From contig JAQFVV010000318.1 of NCBI GenBank assembly GCA_028023455.1, positions 930,001 to 994,000 on the forward strand: a DNA stretch of 64,000 nt. The letters run 5' to 3'. This DNA comes from Epiperipatus broadwayi. Its lineage: Eukaryota > Onychophora > Udeonychophora > Euonychophora > Peripatidae. Below, piece after piece: positions 19,390 through 31,428 of the stretch; positions within the stretch are counted from its first letter, which is position 1, and each line of letters starts with the position of its first letter. The position numbers and the translations under genes are program-made. Under the pieces are notes generated by a model, which searched no databases, had not been told where the DNA came from, and saw only the letters and a program-made list of their open reading frames with translations.

Positions 19390-22345
19390 TTAATTAGTAT
19401 CCCTGGTTCTTACAATTTTTATGTTAGCTGACAGTATCCTAGTTATGATATTTTGTCTAGCAGGACTCAAAAATGAGCAAGCAGTAAAAATATGTTTAAT
19501 AGTTTTATCCGCCAATTTACATAAGCTACACAATGGTTCTATTTTTGAGAAATTTTTATGATTTACCAAAAAAATGATTGGTTGGCAAGGCTTTCAAATT
19601 AAATTTTATGAAAGTCAATATGTTTGGCATCCAAGTAGCAAAATTTTAGTTTCCTGATTAGTAATTTGGTAGATAAATCAAGCTTAGTAGTTAATTCAGT
19701 AATGTTTGCATGCATGTATTTATAAACTTGCCAGTAAGTGTTAGTGTTGTCAATAATTGATGCTGTAACTTTGAAGAATTTGTTGGCATATGCTAGCAGC
19801 TCCATGGCTCACTTACTTTGTATGGGTGGCAGCATGTCAGAAAGTTCAATCTCATCCTATATTGAGACCACTGGCAATCTTGGATTCATTACCTTAAGCA
19901 TTGATAGGAATTTTTGGATGAAAAAGGTGTTGAGATCATGCAACCCAAGCCCACTCAGTTCTTTTGGTCTCTGCATCTTGGCAAAACTGATGCTTACTGT
20001 TTTCCTCTTCCACAAGATGCCAGTGCAGACTGAGTTTATTGCATTCTGAAAGGACTTGGTTGGTTTAAATGGTGGCATGAAGTAATTAATTTTCAGAAGC
20101 ACCAACATATTAATCAGTGCTGCCTTACCTGGGAGTGATAGATCCCTCAGAGAACAATTGCAACTTTTTTGTTTTTTTCTAGAATGCTGTTTTGCAGTTC
20201 TCTTCTCATAGCTGACCTGTACTGCACCATGGAAAATCCAAAAAGTTTTGAGGTTTCCCTGAGTATCTTGAAGAAATTGCTGTCACCTGATGGATCTTCC
20301 AGGTAGCAGATTTCTCAGAGTTTATTCTTAGCCCATATCTCTCAGTATATTCATTCAGCAGTTTATATAGTTTGGGAAAATATTTATGCAGGGGTAGGAA
20401 GACTGTAATGTCATCAACATATGATATGTGATGAACTTTCTCCCCTAGCACTGTGACAAATACCCCAGGAAGATGTTTTTCAATAGCTGTTAATAGAGGG
20501 TTTACATAAGCTATAAAACACAAGGTGCTAAGAGGTGACCCCTGGAGTATTGATAGATGTGGTTTAAACCCTGGGACCAAAGAGTCATCCAATGATGTAT
20601 ATACTGATCTATTTAGCAGCAGATTTGCTATGATTCTGATATAGACTATGGGTGCCCCATAATGCTCCAAAATTGAGAATAATTTTGCAGGCACCATGGA
20701 GACAAATGCTGCTGAAAAGTCCATCTGCCCCAAAATAGGTCCTGATGTCTTTTAGTCCTTATATACTCCACCAATAAAGCAAATTTCCTTACTGCCTCAA
20801 TGATGGATGATCCCTTGTGGGCAAATTGGATCTTATTCTTAACAAGAGATTCGATGATTTTTATTAATAATGGAGTTACTGATATGGGTCTTAAATTAGA
20901 TAATGATGGTGGATTCCATGGCTTTTTGATAAAAGGTACGAGCACAATAAGGTACAAGTAAGGGATAACCTGAAATTCCTCAGCCAGCACACCAATGACT
21001 TGATGGATTATTTTAACTGTGAAATATTCCATGAAAGCCTGGATGTACATGATCTGGACAAGACCTCAGACATTGGAGAATTTGCTGCTCAGTAATGGCA
21101 TGATCTTGTGACACTGGTTCACCTTCCCAAACATTTCCAATTTCATAACTGGAAATTTTGCAACTTCTTCTTGAAGTGTATTTTCTCCAATATAGTGATT
21201 CCTATGTAGTTACAATTATTTATGGACAGCATTCAAGGTGTGGGTCTTCTCCAAGCACCAATGGCCCACCTCAGGTAGCTTCACATCCAGTTGTTCTTTG
21301 TGGATAAATAGATCTTGGCTCGTTTTACTGCAATATAATTTGCAAGCACCTTCTGTTTGTCTCTGTATTGCTTTTTGAGGGTAAAGATCACTTCCACCTC
21401 AGTCTTCTTAATTGTTAAAACTCACCAACTCTTTCTGCTATAATATCCAGCACCTTTAGCAGTCTTGTGGGCCCCTTGGTTCTGCTGATGAAGGTGTTGA
21501 TCAGAGAACCTAAAATTCCCACAAATGCCGACCATGACTGCAATGGATCTAAGGAAAGGAGCTGGATCCTGAGGAAGAGGATATATGCCTCAGAGACTAT
21601 TCATTCAGGTGTATTTTCTTTATTTAACATTCTGATTGTTTTCATGTTGGTCATGGGAGTCAGTAATAGATGGTCTACATAGAGGGAAATTAACATGACT
21701 AAATGATCATAATAAGTTACCAATTGTAGTTCAGCTTTTAAATCATGATAAATTTTACCACTGTAATAGAGTAAATCAATTAGAGTTCTGTGCTGCTGTG
21801 TGTAGAAGGAAAAGGCATTTTGTGGGAAACATCCTTCACCACACAATAGCCCTCTATTAATCATATGCAGATATCTTCGATTAAATTGATGGTAACTCAT
21901 GTTAAAGTCCCCAAATAATATTATTGGCAACAATGATGAGACCAAGAACTGAATTAATCCTATTGTGTATTCAACCAATCTGGGGCCCTATTGAAGGTAT
22001 ATATATATATATAAGGATCACTGATACATTTGTAATTATAATTTCAATTATTAATAGATCTTGACTAAAATATAAAGTTCTGCATCTATGTAATTTAGAG
22101 TTCTTCTTAATAATTACTGCTACACCAGATGAGGCTGCATTGGCTGGAAAAAAACCTTGAAAATTATAGCTGTATCATAATAAATCAAAATTGAAAGATT
22201 AAAGTACTGAAGGATTTTCTAATCATTCCGAATAATGGCTAACTTATTATTTTTGCAATACCCATACAAATTTTGCATTATTAAACATCAAATTACCTAA
22301 ATCTGCTTCATAAACATTTATCGTGATAAAACACTGAGGATTCTC
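19390..22345 (-). pseudogene. L1/Tx1-like non-LTR retrotransposon (LINE), degenerate
   Basis: Read on the minus strand. Endonuclease: SSGVAVIIKKNSKL near 22130, then ILFGDFNMS near 21910 and IDLLYYSGKI with a degenerate SDH (YDH) near 21700. RT: LSNLRPISVTPLLIKIIES (20900), MDFSAAFVSM (20710, motif A), LQGSPLSTLCFIAYVNPL (20550) and the catalytic SYVDDITVFL (20420). C-terminus: KRPKELSGL-type segment QRPKELSGLGLHDL (19960) and a CCHC-like knuckle PLCSLCKLADKTIKHIF (19540). The GGLGL-type block and knuckle suggest the L1/Tx1 group, but the clade is not certain. Frameshifts and stops separate every block. No poly-A tail or target duplication could be fixed. Confidence 0.85.
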
Positions 22346-22599
22346 TTTCACTGGGAAAAGTTCTAAACATGTGCGTAAAGATTTGATGACTCTTTAAATG
22401 TTAAATATGAAAGAGTGATTGCTACTAATTCTGATATTATCAAATTTGCAATCTTAAATGCAAATTTTAAAGTTAAGTAATTTATCATCTTTTAAAATAT
22501 TTTTTTAAATGTCTGAAACACATTAGATATTAAAAAATAAGTTAATGAAGCCGTTGCTTCCTTCTTCTTTTTTATATGAAATCTGTTGATTTTCATCAC

Positions 22600-22690
22600 A
22601 GAAGTACAGTGTTAGTGGACTATAGCTGCCTTCCAAGTAGCTGTCCCAGGTTCACTTCCCAGTCAATGCAATTTGACATATGAAAAAAAA
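22600..22690 (+). repeat. tRNA-derived SINE, short, copy 1
   Basis: A tRNA-like head (anticodon-arm-like ctgccttccaagtag and a T-arm-like ggttcacttccc) is followed by tttgacatatgaaaaaaaa. It shares this layout with 30321-30422. Polymerase III box-like elements are present but degenerate. Confidence 0.65.
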
Positions 22691-22914
22691 GTACCAAAGT
22701 CTTTTCCTTTTTTTTTAACTAGTAAACTTTTTGGTCCTATAAATATAATAATATTTTGAAGATACTATAATACTTATATGAGTTATCAAAATAATAGTGT
22801 CTAGCTTAATATGCAGTTAAAATTTAAGCTATGAAAATTTAAAACAAAATTAAGAGCTGCCATACCTTACATTTTTTAACTATACAGTATAATTTAATTC
22901 TACTTTATCCTGCA

Positions 22915-22990
22915 TGAATTAGTGCAATGGTAGAGTATCAGCCTTTGGAGTACAAGTTCCTCAGATTGATTCCAGTTTTGGCACTAATGG
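22915..22990 (+). repeat. Possible tRNA-related sequence
   Basis: ttagtgcaatggtagagtatcagc resembles an A-box/D-arm, and cctcagattgattccagttt, about 40 bases further, resembles a B-box. The arms do not pair well, so this is not a functional tRNA. It is more likely a SINE head of a different family from the one at 22600. Confidence 0.35.
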
Positions 22991-23059
22991 AACTTGAACT
23001 TCCCTTGAATAATGGCAATAAAACCATTCAATTATCTTTATATTTCATTGATAATCTTT

Positions 23060-23790
23060 ATTTATCTTAAGTTGCAAGGGTTTTACATAGCTTGAATTGA
23101 CGTGTTTACATGGGAAATCCACTGTTGTAAGCTTACATATATAAAAATTGCTTTATTTGTTTACACAAATTTTTCTATGTTGTGGATTAGTTACAAGGGT
23201 TTTATGATTGATATGGATACATGAGCAATCTGTAGTTGTAGGCATACATATGTAAAAGTTGATTTATATGAGATTACAGAAATTTTACATGCTGTGGATT
23301 AGCTTGAATATTCATGGTTATATAGGCAATCAGTAGATGTAGGTTTATGTATGTAAAAGTTGATTTATTGGTTTACACAATATTACAAGAAGTTTTAACA
23401 TGCTGTGGATTAGTTACATGGGTTTTACATAGCTTGGATTGCCATGATATACATGAGAAATCTGTAGTTGTAGGTGTACATATGTAAAATTTGATTTACA
23501 TGAGATTATAGAAATTTTTACATGCTATGGATTAGTTACAAAGGTTTTACTTAGCTTGGATTGCTTTGGCTATCATATGAAATCCATAATTGTAGGTTTA
23601 TATATGTAAAAGTTTATTTATTGATTTACCCAGGATTGGAGTTTTTACAAGCAGTGGATTAATTAAAAGAGATTTACATAGCATGGATTGCTATGTTTAC
23701 GTGGCCAGTCTGTCATTGTAGGTTTTTGTATGTAAATGCTGGTTTATTGATTTACACACGATTACATGAATATTTCATGCTAATGACACA
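23060..23790. repeat. Satellite-like tandem array, ~111-127 bp unit, about six copies
   Basis: The unit contains tggattagttacaagggttt, then tacatag, cttggattg, a stretch with gtagttgtaggt, tacatatgtaaaagttgatt and atttacacaagattac. Copies of tggatta begin near 23182, 23294, 23405, 23528 and 23655, with a divergent copy before them. Copies are quite diverged, so the array is old. Confidence 0.85.
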
Positions 23791-23799
23791 AATCAGGTT

Positions 23800-25190
23800 T
23801 AATTTTAAATGTGGTTGTGTTGCCTAGGTGGCTTTCATGGGAGGTGGTAATTGTTTGTGAGGTCTGCAGATACTAGCATTTAATCAATGTCAGCTATTTT
23901 TGACTTTTTAGAGTGCCAGGTTTTCTTTGAGTGGTCAGATTCTCTCTTGGTTTCATTGGAGATATGAGTTTGAGATGTGTTAGTATGTGTAGAGGCAAGG
24001 TGATGTTTTGTTAACTATGCTATTCCTGTTTTAGTGCATTTGAATAGATGAGTATTCCAAGGATTGTTGTGATTATAGCTGTGTTAGAAATGATTGCAAT
24101 TGTTGATTTGGATACATTGGTCAGATTCTGGATCTGACTGTGTTAAAGATAGAGGCTGATTAATGCTTTTGATAAGGTTTAAGTATGAGATCTATGGATA
24201 GAGAGCCCAGAGTTAGGATCTTTGGAGTTGAAATGACAGCTGGACTCATTCAGTATGCCTAGATAAATGACGTTTAAATTGCATTTGTATTATTTTCTTG
24301 TTGGCTTGGTTTGTGGCTGAATGAGCTTGTGGTACTTGATTGGTAATGCAGTGTATTGCAAGGTGTCCAGCCACACCTGCCAGATGTGTAACAATGGAAC
24401 TTTAGGCCTCTTATATAGAGACAGGGCACAGCCTCATCATCTACAATTTGTGTTGCATTGGTGTTAGAGTCGTTTTGACAGTGAAGTTTTAATTTGTACT
24501 CATAACTATTGGTATAAAGTGGTGTATTTCTCAAATGGCTCAGTCACTGCTTGAAGATGCTGTATTTATAGGTGAGGTATGTATTTTTAACTGACCTGGT
24601 TACATAGCTTTGGCAATCTTGGTCAGCGGTGAACAGTGCAAAATTACCCAGAGTTTTGATATCTGTTTGAAACTTTCTCCTTTAAAATGGATTAAAAAAT
24701 TCACTTATGCGATATCTCGGATTGGATGTTCAGTAATAAGTTGAACAGTTTTTCATGATCCATTTAGAGTTAATGAATTATATAAAAGGTGTCTGGGAAA
24801 TTTATATAACGATATGCTAGGATCTATAGTGGCGAATATTGTAAAATGAAAGAGGGGGGGGGGTTTAAAAGATGTAAATAAACTCCTTCTAACACTATTG
24901 TTAAAGTGCTCATTGATTACTTCTAGTTCATTATCATTCCAGTTCATGGGAAGAGGGTTTTGATTTTCATGTATTGTTAGACCTAAATTCTTAATGTTGT
25001 TTTGTTTAGTTTTTCTGAATTGGGATGGGTGTGTTTTGCTGGTGACTTCACTTGCTTTAATTCTACAATTGATGATTTGCAAGTTAGTTTTAGTAGCGTT
25101 TGCATAGGTTTTACTGTGATTTGAAACTTTGAATGCTGCGGAGCTTATGCTAGCGCCAATTACTTTGTCAGCTGACTGGTCGGTCACCGT
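23800..25190 (-). other. Unassigned GC-richer stretch with broken minus-strand reading frames
   Basis: Base composition is less AT-rich than the flanks, as in other decayed elements here. Open minus-strand frames at 24274-24534 and 24753-25187 encode 86 and 144 residues. The first has several Cys/His (CQ, CLY, HCY, GRCGW, CN); the second is polar and low in Cys. Neither contains a domain I recognise, and the intervening frame NFLIHFKGESFKQISKLW carries stops. Most likely an old mobile element of unknown type; host coding sequence is not excluded. Confidence 0.35.
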
Positions 25191-25857
25191 ATTCTTTGTC
25201 TGATTCCGTGAAAAACCATCTGTTTATTAAGAATATCTCTTACAAATTTGAAGTTGTCACAGAAAAATGTTTTAAGGCTGTTAAATTTTGTTTACTATGC
25301 TAATATATATATATATATATCTTTTTAGCCAAAGTGTGTTGATTATCTGTTGGTTTCTGGGGTTCAAACCCTAAATCCCGAAGAAACATTGTACAAATGA
25401 TATCAAACTTTTCTGCAGTATCCATTCAATTATTTTTCATTAATTTTATTTTAATCAATTATAAAAACTTGATTTATGGAAAAATTCAAACTTCTGTTAG
25501 CATGAGTTGTAAGAAATTAGTTTAAAGCAAAAAATGTAGTTCTTATTAATATTATAAATTGAAATCAAGGAACAACAATTCAGTGATATGTTTATAAATA
25601 GGTATGTATGCATGTATGTATATATATAGATGCATGTATTTATATTATTAGTATGTGTGTATGAATGAATTATTACTAGTAGTAATTCGAACCCATAAGA
25701 CAGAATTATCATATAGATGTTTCTCATTTGCTTTTTTTACTTTTGATAAACATCAATAATAAAAATTAATAAATTCACTATGCTGCTTTTTCCCCATGTT
25801 AGTTATAAGTAATAAAAATATCATATATTACAGCTATATTAATAATTATGAATTTGT
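25191..25857. other. No gene seen; (TA)n and a B-box-like motif
   Basis: A (TA)n run lies near 25300-25321. GGTTCAAACCCT at 25361-25372 matches a tRNA T-arm/B-box, possibly from a SINE with no identifiable head. The short minus-strand frame at 25497-25727 is compositional. Confidence 0.45.
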
Positions 25858-27172
25858 GCCCTTCTCAAATGTTAAACTTCTATTTTAACGTTAACCAATT
25901 ATTGTCAATAGAACACTATCTAATATCCTTTAATAGAAGTAAAGTAACAACAATAACAAAATGACACATGAATAAAATATAATCAAATTATGATACAGAA
26001 GTAAAGTAACAGCAATAACAAAATGACACATGAATAAAATATAATCAAATTATGATCCAGAGATTCAATAAAAGTTGAAAGAATTAACTATTATATAACA
26101 TAACAATATACAGAATAAATAAAAACAAACCCTATACAACTTTACATATAATTATCCATTCACTTTTAATTGACCATTTTTAATTAAATTTATTCAAATT
26201 TTATAAATATTAATACAATTAATTAAGTAATGCTTAACATATTATTTTTAATGTAATTTTAAAGGTTCAATGTTTTTATAGCATCTATTTTATGTCCATA
26301 AGTTAAATAGTGAATATATAAAGTAGATGTATTTATCATCTCACCTATTAATTGGTCTGTTATATTCTTTGGCCCTTACATCTTTTTCTTGTAAGACTAT
26401 ATTACATTATACAACTAAGTTTATTTATGATTTCTTTGATGTAATGCATATCGATTTTTATTTAGTAATTACTTATTAATTTTTCTAGAATTTTGACCAT
26501 CAATAAAAAACAAAAATTATATTGATAAACATATGAAATATTGGATGTCAAATAGAAAATGTCTAGAAAAATTAATAGGTAATTTAGAAAATAAGAGACA
26601 ATATACAATACAAAAAAGAAATCTTAGATAAACTTAATTGTGACCATTACAATATTTATAATGCTTATACAGAAAAACAGTTAGATGTAAGAGCCAAAGA
26701 ACAGGTGAGATGATACATATACTTCATACATTCATTACTTAACATATGGACATGAAATAGATGTTACAAAAATATTAAACGTTTAAATTTACATTGATGA
26801 TCCAGAAAAGAAGACAAATATATGATACATATTGTATTAAGCATAACTTAAATAATTATACTAATATTTATAAAACTTTAATAAATTTAGTTAAAAACTA
26901 GTCAATTAAGAAGGAATCGAAAAGTATATATAATAAGGTATTCTGTATAAAGTTGTATAGGGTATGTTTTTATTTATTATGTATCTTGTTACATAATATA
27001 ATCAATTTTTTCAACTTCTATTAAATCTCTGTACCATAATTTTATACGGTTTTATTTATATTTTATTTGTTATTGTTATTTTATTTCCGTTATAAAATCC
27101 TAGTTAATGGTCTACCTGCAATAATTGGTTAACGTTAAAAGAGATGTTTAACATTTGAGAAGAGCACACAAT
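25858..27172. mobile_element. 1.3 kb near-palindrome (hairpin element)
   Basis: The left tip TGTGCCCTTCTCAAATGTTA at about 25854 and the right tip (complement TGTGCTCTTCTCAAATGTTA, ending near 27170) are inverted copies. Complementarity continues inward, e.g. aaccctatacaactttac near 26131 pairs with gtaaagttgtatagggt near 26950. The centre is near 26520 with a small loop. Arms are visibly diverged and the left arm has a 62-bp duplication. No coding frame and no clear target duplication. Likely an old foldback element or hairpin MITE, unrelated in sequence to the 2875-7385 foldback. Confidence 0.8.
25935..26058. repeat. 62-bp direct duplication within the left hairpin arm
   Basis: agaagtaaagtaacarcaat... 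at 25935 and 25997, with one or two differences. The partner arm has only one copy, so the duplication arose after the palindrome. Confidence 0.9.
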
Positions 27173-29040
27173 CATATACAATATATATATAATTATATAT
27201 AGCTGTTATATATATATTTGTTATTTATTAAACTTTTGATAATGTATTAAAGCGACTATTTTGCTAATGCATTACAGAAATCTATGACTGATATTTATTC
27301 TTTTACTATACTAGTGCTGCCAATGTCATTCAATGGTTTTTTTTTTAATCCATCAATAGTATTATTTAAGATTTATGATTTTTTGATAAGTAATATGATT
27401 TTAAGATCAGTACATTTTTCAGAGGATTTAGACTACCTAGGTACTTATATGGGAGCTTGATTAAAGGGTTTGTCTCAACTTTTTTTTCCAAACAGAAGCT
27501 GTAGCAAGCTGTTTTTGTTAATTTTCTATGGCTATAATTTAACTTTTTATTCTGAACATGTAAATTTTGAAATTTTTTATTCAGATATAATAAGGTTGAA
27601 GATTTTTTTCTAAATAGCCTATAATTCATCATTCAATGGTGGGTTCTAAATGGATATCTAATCTCTTTTTAACTAGAGAATAGAAAAAAAAAAGAACAGA
27701 AACATCAAACCATTTTAATGCAGCAATAAACAAATGTTTTCTCTTTTATTAATTTATTTTTATTAAAAACTGCCAAACAGCCCTTTGCCTTGCAATAAAT
27801 TATTTGAAGGTGTTTACATATACATATGCATGAACACGTACACACATATATAATCTTTAAGGAGCAAATAAGTCTTAATATGGTATTATAATAATAAATT
27901 ATTAAATTAAACTTATGGAGATATTTTAACAACCATATAAAATAATACCCATCTTTTTCTTATTAATGCTAATTTAATAGTAAAACAAAAAAAATACACT
28001 TGTTTATATGTGTGTAATCACTAAATATAGTAAAATTTACAGATAGTGCAGATATCAGTGCATCAAATTATTGTCAGATTGCCCAGAAAATGTAAAATGA
28101 CTCTTTATATTTGCTTTTTCTACTCTTCTAAAGATAAAAAATTTGACAAGTGATATTATTAATGGTAAACTTTAAATATGACCCAGTTTATCCTGATTAA
28201 TATCATTTATAGATTTGCTATCTCTATGAAAACTAATAAGGAAGTTAGACAATCTGTCAAAGTTAATGCATCAGTAATAACAAAATTTGGAAAATTTATT
28301 GCTTTTACACATAATTAGAAGTGCTATATTTATTAGTCATTACATATACACATATATTATGGCTGCAGAAAAAAGTTTACTGTTGACTGAGGGAAGGTTT
28401 TTTAATTTCTATTTGATGTCTTAAAGAAATCACAAAGGTAAATTTCTAATGTCTATTCTATATATTGCTATCATTGCAACCACTATTATTTTATGATTAT
28501 TCATGTAGTAGATGAAAATGGATGGAGTGTTTGACAACACCCATCAAATTAGAATGACATTCTTGATTTTTATATAAATACAGTATTGATACTACAATTC
28601 AGCCTTAATCATCTCAACAGCATGAATTAGTTACAATCACTTGATAATAAAAAGTTTAGATTTTTAATTATTTTAATAGTTATAAACATTTTTAGTTTAA
28701 GATTTTGATTCTAACTAAAATATTTAAATAGGAATTATTGATGATACAAGAGAAAATAATTACAAGATGAACCCATTTTTTTTGCTGAGGAGAAAGAACA
28801 TTTTGGTGCTGTGCAGAATAGACTTTTATTCTTATTATAAAATAGAAAATAAATTTGCATTTAATTTGTTTACTTTATTATTATTTGGATTTTTGTAAAA
28901 TTATTAAATATTTGTTTTTTTAATAATTATTTGATGTATATATTTAGTTTTTATTAGAATATTTCTCTGAAGGTTTGTGATGATGGTATATTATTAGTTG
29001 TGATATGTTAGACTATTTCCACCATCTATGAGTGAAGCCT
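27173..29040. other. No gene seen apart from one dispersed repeat
   Basis: Mostly A+T low-complexity sequence. (TA)-rich tracts lie near 27180-27225. Minus-strand frames at 27366-27632 and 27705-27932 show no domain. The only structure is the repeat at 28355-28560. Confidence 0.5.
28355..28560 (+). repeat. Dispersed repeat, copy 2 of a pair
   Basis: Matches 16555-16750 along most of its length with many substitutions: 'agtttactgttgactga', 'aatttctaatgtctattcta', 'tcattgcaaccactattatt' and 'gattattcatgta' align in order and orientation. Confidence 0.6.
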
Positions 29041-29044
29041 AAAC

Positions 29045-29372
29045 TGGAAATGTGGAAGAACAAAAACTGCATCTATAAAATATCATATGAATGTGGAAGA
29101 AAATACATTAGTGAGAACTGTTGCCTGTTGAACAATGATTGAAAAAACACAAACTAATGGTTAAAAGAAAAAAAACAGATGAGTCTACCATAGCAGATCA
29201 TGTATGTACTAATGACCATATGTTTAAGTGGAAAAATGCAAAGATATTGGATAAAGAGGAAAAAATTCATAGAAGAAAATTTAAGTAAGCTGCTCATATG
29301 ACAATGGTAAATAATTTTATAAGTCAACCCAGTGTGGCAATACACAATGTATGGAAGCCTCTAATTAATCTC
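29045..29372 (+). pseudogene. Second Penelope-like element, 3' GIY-YIG fragment
   Basis: One frame reads NCIYKISYECGRKYIS (the GIY...YIG pair with C of the zinc-binding motif). After a frameshift another reads KKTDESTIADHVCTNDHMF and KILDKEEKIHRRKFK, ending VWKPLINLAL. This matches the 3' part of Penelope-like elements, including the S.IA.H...H basic segment and the R...EA helix. It is more similar to standard arthropod/vertebrate-type Penelope endonucleases than the copy at 7.4 kb, so it is a distinct family. 5'-truncated, with two frameshifts and stops. Confidence 0.8.
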
Positions 29373-29390
29373 GCTCTTGGGAAAAATATT

Positions 29391-29591
<201 letters not shown>

Positions 29592-30320
29592 ATAAAAAAC
29601 TAATTAGCCTTGCTCATATAAAAAAAAATTGAAGGACTCAGAAGAATTTGAACCAACCCTCATACATAAATATATCAAATTTCTGCTATATGTTGCCTTT
29701 GACAGAATAGCTCAGTTCATTAGAATGTTTGCCTTAAATTCAATATTCAAGAATCTAAAGGTGTGAGAACATCTGAGAAAAGTGGAGAATAATACTACTC
29801 AAAACATTGTGCAATTACTAACCTGTATTGTCTATTTGTGTGTTATTATTAACAAGTTGTTTGTATTTGAAAGGTTAAATAAAGTTTAAAATTTTTTTTC
29901 TATACATTCAACATTTACTCATAGATGATGAAAATAGTTCAGCGTATCACATTTATTTGAATATATTTGTTTTTAAATAGAAAATTAGTCCAATAAAAAT
30001 TTGGATATTTAACAGGAAATATAATAATACTATTTTTTTTTTTTTTTAATTGAAAAATTGGTTTTTAATATTTCAAACAATAATTTCATTATTTAAATTT
30101 ATGCTTTAATTAAAATTTATTTTAAATCTTTCTATATGATGGAGAATAATTTTTCTTATTAAATACATTATTTTAACCTGAAAACTGAAATAATATACAT
30201 ATATATAAACTGAAATAAAGTATTTTGTTTTGATTATTTATTTTTGTTTATTTCTTCTATTTTTTATTTGCAAAAGTGATATTTTATTTTTAAGATTATT
30301 TTGTTTTTAATATTACACCT
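29592..30320. other. No gene seen; weak tRNA-like stretch
   Basis: Around 29706-29735, agaatagctcagttcattag resembles a tRNA D-arm/A-box, but no B-box follows at the right distance. The rest is AT-rich. Confidence 0.4.
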
Positions 30321-30422
30321 TTGTCAAATGTAGGTGGTCAGCACAGCTGCCTTACAAGCAGTTGTCCCACGTTAGCGGGTTCGTTTCCCGGCTGATAGTT
30401 TGACACATGAAAAAAAAAAAAA
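30321..30422 (+). repeat. tRNA-derived SINE, short, copy 2
   Basis: ggtggtcagcacagctg (D-arm/A-box-like), ctgccttacaagcag (anticodon-arm-like; loop cttacaa would give anticodon TAC), gcgggttcgtttcccg (T-arm/B-box-like), then tttgacacatga and an A run. The same order and tail occur at 22600-22690. The head is closest to a tRNA-Val-type anticodon, but that assignment is weak. Confidence 0.7.
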
Positions 30423-31127
30423 TTACATCTTTACAAAATTTGTCACAAATGTAAATAGTTAATTGAAGAATAAGTTTATTTTTGAATAAAAATTAAATGT
30501 TAACATTTTTTAATATATATATACTTCTTGAAAAATATTCACTATATTCTATTTCGTCAATCATGTAGAACTATTTATTATACACAATTTTCATTTTGAT
30601 GCTTAAACAGTGTAAGATTTTTCTAATAACATGTCATGCAGATTATTTTAATAGTCACTATAGTTAATTTAATCAACATTAATCAAAACATTCATTTAAC
30701 TTACCTTTTATATAATTGTGTTCTACTTTAATAAAAATCAAATGCTTGGGAAAGAAAACAATGCTGGCCAAAAATGATAGCTATTATTACTTTATTAAAT
30801 AAATTGCAGATATAAAACAAACACTTATAAATATTACCTCCTGCTTTTATAAAGATAGTTAGTTTGACTAGTGATTTAATTAAGACTAAACTTCCAGTCA
30901 TACAAACAAAGTATTTTTAAAAGCATTAATTTTTACATGATAATATTAATTTTTATTCATCTAAAAATCATTTGTTGGAAAATAAATTTAGTTAAATATG
31001 AAATTAATTAGTAAATGTAGTATTTCAAGACATGTTGCCAATATAAAAATACAATTTTTTAAAATCAAATTGACAACACATGTAATTGACCATTTACATA
31101 TTCTACTTTTTGTTCTTATAGAGATTA
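30423..31127. other. No gene seen
   Basis: AT-rich unique sequence with a (TA)-rich patch near 30515-30525. Nothing supported. Confidence 0.5.
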
Positions 31128-31428
31128 AGACAATAAGCATCACATGATTACCATTTCTTATGCTTGCTTATAACTGTTATTAAAACAAGCAAAACTCTAT
31201 ACATATTGCCACTCAGTGCAAGCCAGAGTAATCAATGGATGCCAGAAGGCTTGTACAGTGCTCTCAGATCCACGTGTCCTCAATGATGAAGGCCACAAGC
31301 CAAAAACTAGTCAGGATATTGGATGAGTAGGCACTAGATGGGGATTTTATGCACAAGCCTTCTGACATCTATTGATTACTCTGGCTTACACTGAGTGGCA
31401 ATATGTATAAAGAGTTTTGCCTGTTCCT
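31128..31428. repeat. Inverted-repeat element, isolated copy of the 32.5-34 kb family
   Basis: aactctatacatattgccac...aagccagagtaatcaatggat (about 31195-31255) is complemented by atctattgattactctggctt...gtggcaatatgtataaagagtt (about 31368-31420). The interior holds gatgaaggccacaagccaaa and ggatgagtaggcactagat, the core of the nearby cluster. It is therefore a hairpin formed by two members of the family in opposite orientation, or one foldback element. Confidence 0.8.

Noticed and set aside
22915-22990. Functional tRNA gene
   Set aside because: Acceptor and anticodon stems do not pair; only box-like fragments are present.
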